From an uncultured Lachnospiraceae bacterium (GTDB taxonomy: Bacteria; Bacillota; Clostridia; Lachnospirales; Lachnospiraceae): a DNA stretch of 64,000 nt. The position numbers and the translations under genes were made by a program. Where the stretch lies: the NCBI GenBank assembly GCA_949878435.1, contig CATLAK010000013.1, positions 22,294 through 86,293 on the forward strand. The letters run 5' to 3'. Within the stretch, counting starts at the first letter, position 1; every line of letters begins with the position of its first letter. Below the pieces are notes generated by a model. That model worked only from the letters and a program-made list of their open reading frames with translations. It was not told the DNA's origin and searched no databases. Below, piece after piece: positions 62,391-64,000 of the stretch.

Positions 62391-63290
62391 TCATAAATCA
62401 CTTTCGTCAAATATCAGATTCAGATATCGGAATCCGCAAAAACCGTTTTTATCTGCCAATGTATTCACCTCGGCTCCCGCAGGGATTGTCACCTTATATT
62501 CCTCCCCCTGATATCGATATTGGACTGTGACCTTCACATCCGACCTTGCCGAAAGTGCCTCCAGCACCGACTGATGAAAACTTACCCAGCGTTGTGTGCG
62601 GATTATCACTTCATCGGTCTGAGCATTTCGGATTGCTTCTACAGCTTCCTTCTGGAATGCCGCATAAGCAGAATTTGGGACTTCGGCGTAGTCTAAAACC
62701 GCACCGCATAGCATACACTGCTTTGCCATAAGCGCGTCCTGCTCCGCTGTTGCCGGTCTGACCAGTTCATCTTCCAACTCATGAACGCATGCATGGCTTT
62801 CTTCACGCAAAGCATTTTCCTGCCTTCTGCTTTGCTCTTCATCCGCCACCTTTGAAACCTCCACTTTATCTCCCGAATATGTCACACGATAGTAGTGCTC
62901 CGAATTAATCTGCACGACTTTTCCGCCATAATCCAGACCTACAGACGCCAGATAAGTTCCATCGCTGGCAGAGGATGCGACTGCCAATGCCTTTCCCTCC
63001 CCGCCATAAGAGATCTTTTGGTATGCTGCAATAGACATTTCACTCTCTGACTCTACCCGATATAGATACAATGTCATTACACAACCGCTCTTATCATCAT
63101 AGTTTTGAAAACCACACTGTGCCATAATCTGCGTCCCATCTTCTGTTACCCCAACCTGAAGTTCCGTAATTGTCGGCGCCTTTGCCGCCTGTGCTATAAC
63201 TTCCGTCCCTGTTCCTGACAGTATACCCAAAATCAGGGAAATTACCGCCATTTTCATCAACTTACTTTTTTTCCATTTGTTTTTCTTCAT
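62391..63290 (-). CDS. Secreted protein of unknown function with a Cys/His motif
   Basis: 299 residues. A basic start and a hydrophobic signal (MAVISLILGILSG..EVIAQAAKA) suggest export. Then a beta-rich domain (about 40-150) and HACVHELEDELVRP..AKQCMLCGAVLDYAEVPNSAY, whose spaced Cys/His could bind zinc. The last part is VTVQYRYQGEEYKVTIPAGAEVNTL..KNGFCGFRYLNLIF. I have an impression of similar proteins in gut Clostridia but cannot name a family. It is cotranscribed with the epimerase gene. Possible role: binding a surface polymer; speculative. Confidence 0.6.
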   Translation of the reverse strand: MKKNKWKKSKLMKMAVISLILGILSGTGTEVIAQAAKAPTITELQVGVTEDGTQIMAQCGFQNYDDKSGCVMTLYLYRVESESEMSIAAYQKISYGGEGKALAVASSASDGTYLASVGLDYGGKVVQINSEHYYRVTYSGDKVEVSKVADEEQSRRQENALREESHACVHELEDELVRPATAEQDALMAKQCMLCGAVLDYAEVPNSAYAAFQKEAVEAIRNAQTDEVIIRTQRWVSFHQSVLEALSARSDVKVTVQYRYQGEEYKVTIPAGAEVNTLADKNGFCGFRYLNLIFDESDL

Positions 63291-63343
63291 TTGTTTTCTT
63301 TTCCTTTCTTTTTAGATGAAGCTCATATCATTCGGCGTCCGCC

Positions 63344-63592
63344 CTATTCCGGCAAATCTTCAAACAACTCTTCAATCGGCACCTTCAGGATTTCTGCCAT
63401 CGCCTTTAGTTCAAAATCGGTTACTGTCCGCTCGTGACTCTCAATTCTTGAAATCGATCCTCGACATATATAAATTGCATACATCTCCAGTTTTTCCGAC
63501 AACTCCCTTTGGCTTAGCTTTCTTTCGATTCTATACTTCCTGACTTTTTCTCCCACAACATTCTGCGTTTCGTAATCAATGATTCGCGCCAT
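63344..63592 (-). CDS. XRE-type helix-turn-helix regulator
   Basis: 82 residues. A Cro/C1-type HTH covers about 14-75: VGEKVRKYRIERKLSQRELSEKL..AIYICRGSISRIESHERTVTDFELKAMAEILKV. It differs from the normal pattern in a few extra residues in the helix-3 loop (MYAIYICRGS). A single DNA-binding domain, so it may act alone as a repressor. GGAG lies 7 bases before the ATG. It is divergent from the mobile element at the right edge and could control the 50326-63290 operon, but its operator is unknown. Confidence 0.85.
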   Translation of the reverse strand: MARIIDYETQNVVGEKVRKYRIERKLSQRELSEKLEMYAIYICRGSISRIESHERTVTDFELKAMAEILKVPIEELFEDLPE

Positions 63593-63808
63593 GACTGATC
63601 TCCATAAAAATTTGACACAAATATTTTATTACACTCCTTTCAGTTTCTCGTCCTGTGACAGGACATTTACAAAAAGAAAAAAGAAGAAGCCCGCCGACCA
63701 ATGTCATTTAGATAAGGACGATGCAAAGAACAGTGTATGTAGAAATATGTACCCTGTTCTTTTTTTGTATAATTTCATAAATCACTTGACAGGATAAACC
63801 AAATGTGT

Positions 63809-63850
63809 GGCCGCTCTGACTATCTAAAAAGAAAGATAGTCAGAGCGGCC
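63809..63850. terminator. 17-bp hairpin at the start of the insertion sequence
   Basis: GGCCGCTCTGACTATCT (63809-63825) pairs exactly with its complement at 63834-63850 (8-nt loop). It lies just before the transposase start and probably marks the element's outer part; it may stop read-through into the transposase. Bases 63593-63808 show nothing else I can name. Confidence 0.7.
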
Positions 63851-63880
63851 CTTGTAATCAAGAACTATCTTGATTGCAAG
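63851..63880 (+). promoter_or_regulatory. 13-bp hairpin next to the transposase ribosome site
   Basis: CTTGTAATCAAGA (63851-63863) pairs with TCTTGATTGCAAG (63868-63880), one G-T pair. The ribosome site AAGGAGG starts in its last three bases. Folding could block translation, as in several IS elements that limit transposase made by read-through transcripts. Confidence 0.55.
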
Positions 63881-63892
63881 GAGGATTACACA

Positions 63893-64000
63893 ATGAATTA
63901 TTCTACAGAGGTAAAGCAAAAACTATTATCCATTATTACAGAGATGGATTCTTACCGTTGGTTGTTTACAAAGAATCCAGAAACGGATTTTTCACGTAAA
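63893..64000 (+). CDS. Start of an IS transposase (cut by window edge)
   Basis: Only 36 codons are visible: MNYSTEVKQKLLSIITEMD then RWLFTKNPETDFSRK. The F-x-K-N-P-x-x-D-F-x-R-K segment is typical of the N-terminus of IS4-family transposases of Clostridia. GGAGG lies 8 bases before the ATG. The catalytic DDE part is outside the window, so intactness cannot be judged. Confidence 0.7.
   Translation, partial: MNYSTEVKQKLLSIITEMDSYRWLFTKNPETDFSRK

Noticed and set aside
1..64000. tRNA, rRNA or known riboswitches
   Set aside because: I looked for cloverleaf TTCRANNC boxes, rRNA blocks and T-box motifs in the intergenic regions and saw none.

Overview
The window looks like chromosomal DNA from a Lachnospiraceae-type Clostridium (class Clostridia). 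The basis is moderate GC content, strong AGGAGG-type ribosome binding sites, TTGnnn-17-TATAAT promoters, and protein families typical of that group: LCP enzymes, CotH/VTC/DUF4956 sets, a choline-binding-like GH25 lysozyme and CptN-type toxins. This is judged from the sequence alone; no database search was possible. Almost the whole window is one large cell-surface glycan region, mostly on the minus strand.

Layout (genes read right to left): 1-3059 holds the start of a glycosyltransferase (cut by the window edge), an LCP ligase and a polyprenyl-phosphate sugar-1-phosphate transferase. 3141-4020 holds two very long palindromes. 4029-18666 is an ABC-transporter-dependent polysaccharide locus: four GT2 proteins, a phosphosugar mutase, a methyltransferase/kinase-like fusion, Wzt, Wzm, rfbC and rfbA. 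18731-20007 is an island splitting rfbA from rfbB; it carries a complete type III toxin-antitoxin module and a third long palindrome. 20025-23910 is rfbB plus a membrane-anchored GH25 protein. 24195-25723 holds two plus-strand genes. 25777-38582 is a long minus operon: VTC, CotH and DUF4956 genes in two sets, GT-C enzymes and an MBOAT/SGNH acylation pair interrupted by a fourth long palindrome. 38828-42078 (plus strand) has a nonsense-broken acyltransferase, a decayed membrane gene and a flavoprotein mutase-like gene. 42239-50036 has a radical SAM protein, the third CotH/VTC/DUF4956 set, a truncated YhcG nuclease and a second MBOAT/SGNH pair. 50326-63290 is a second glycan operon: GT-C and GT2 enzymes, a sugar aminotransferase, flavoproteins, a SGNH lipoprotein and a nucleotide-sugar epimerase. 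The right edge has an XRE regulator and the start of an insertion sequence.

How the parts probably work together: RfbA/B/C make a dTDP-deoxysugar (rfbD is not in the window). The GT2 proteins build a polymer on a lipid carrier primed by the WbaP-like enzyme. The methyltransferase/kinase fusion may cap the chain, and Wzt, through its C-terminal domain, may recognise the capped chain for export by Wzm. The LCP protein then links it to the wall. The second operon looks like polyprenyl-phosphate-sugar donors feeding GT-C enzymes, with MBOAT/SGNH pairs adding acyl groups. The three CotH/VTC/DUF4956 sets suggest an uncharacterised phosphoryl-transfer system at the envelope.

The two observations I would follow first are (1) the CptIN-like type III toxin-antitoxin module, with promoter, two 49-nt antitoxin repeats, terminator and toxin all visible, bracketed by inverted copies of a palindrome arm; and (2) the family of giant palindromes that share a centre but have private arms.
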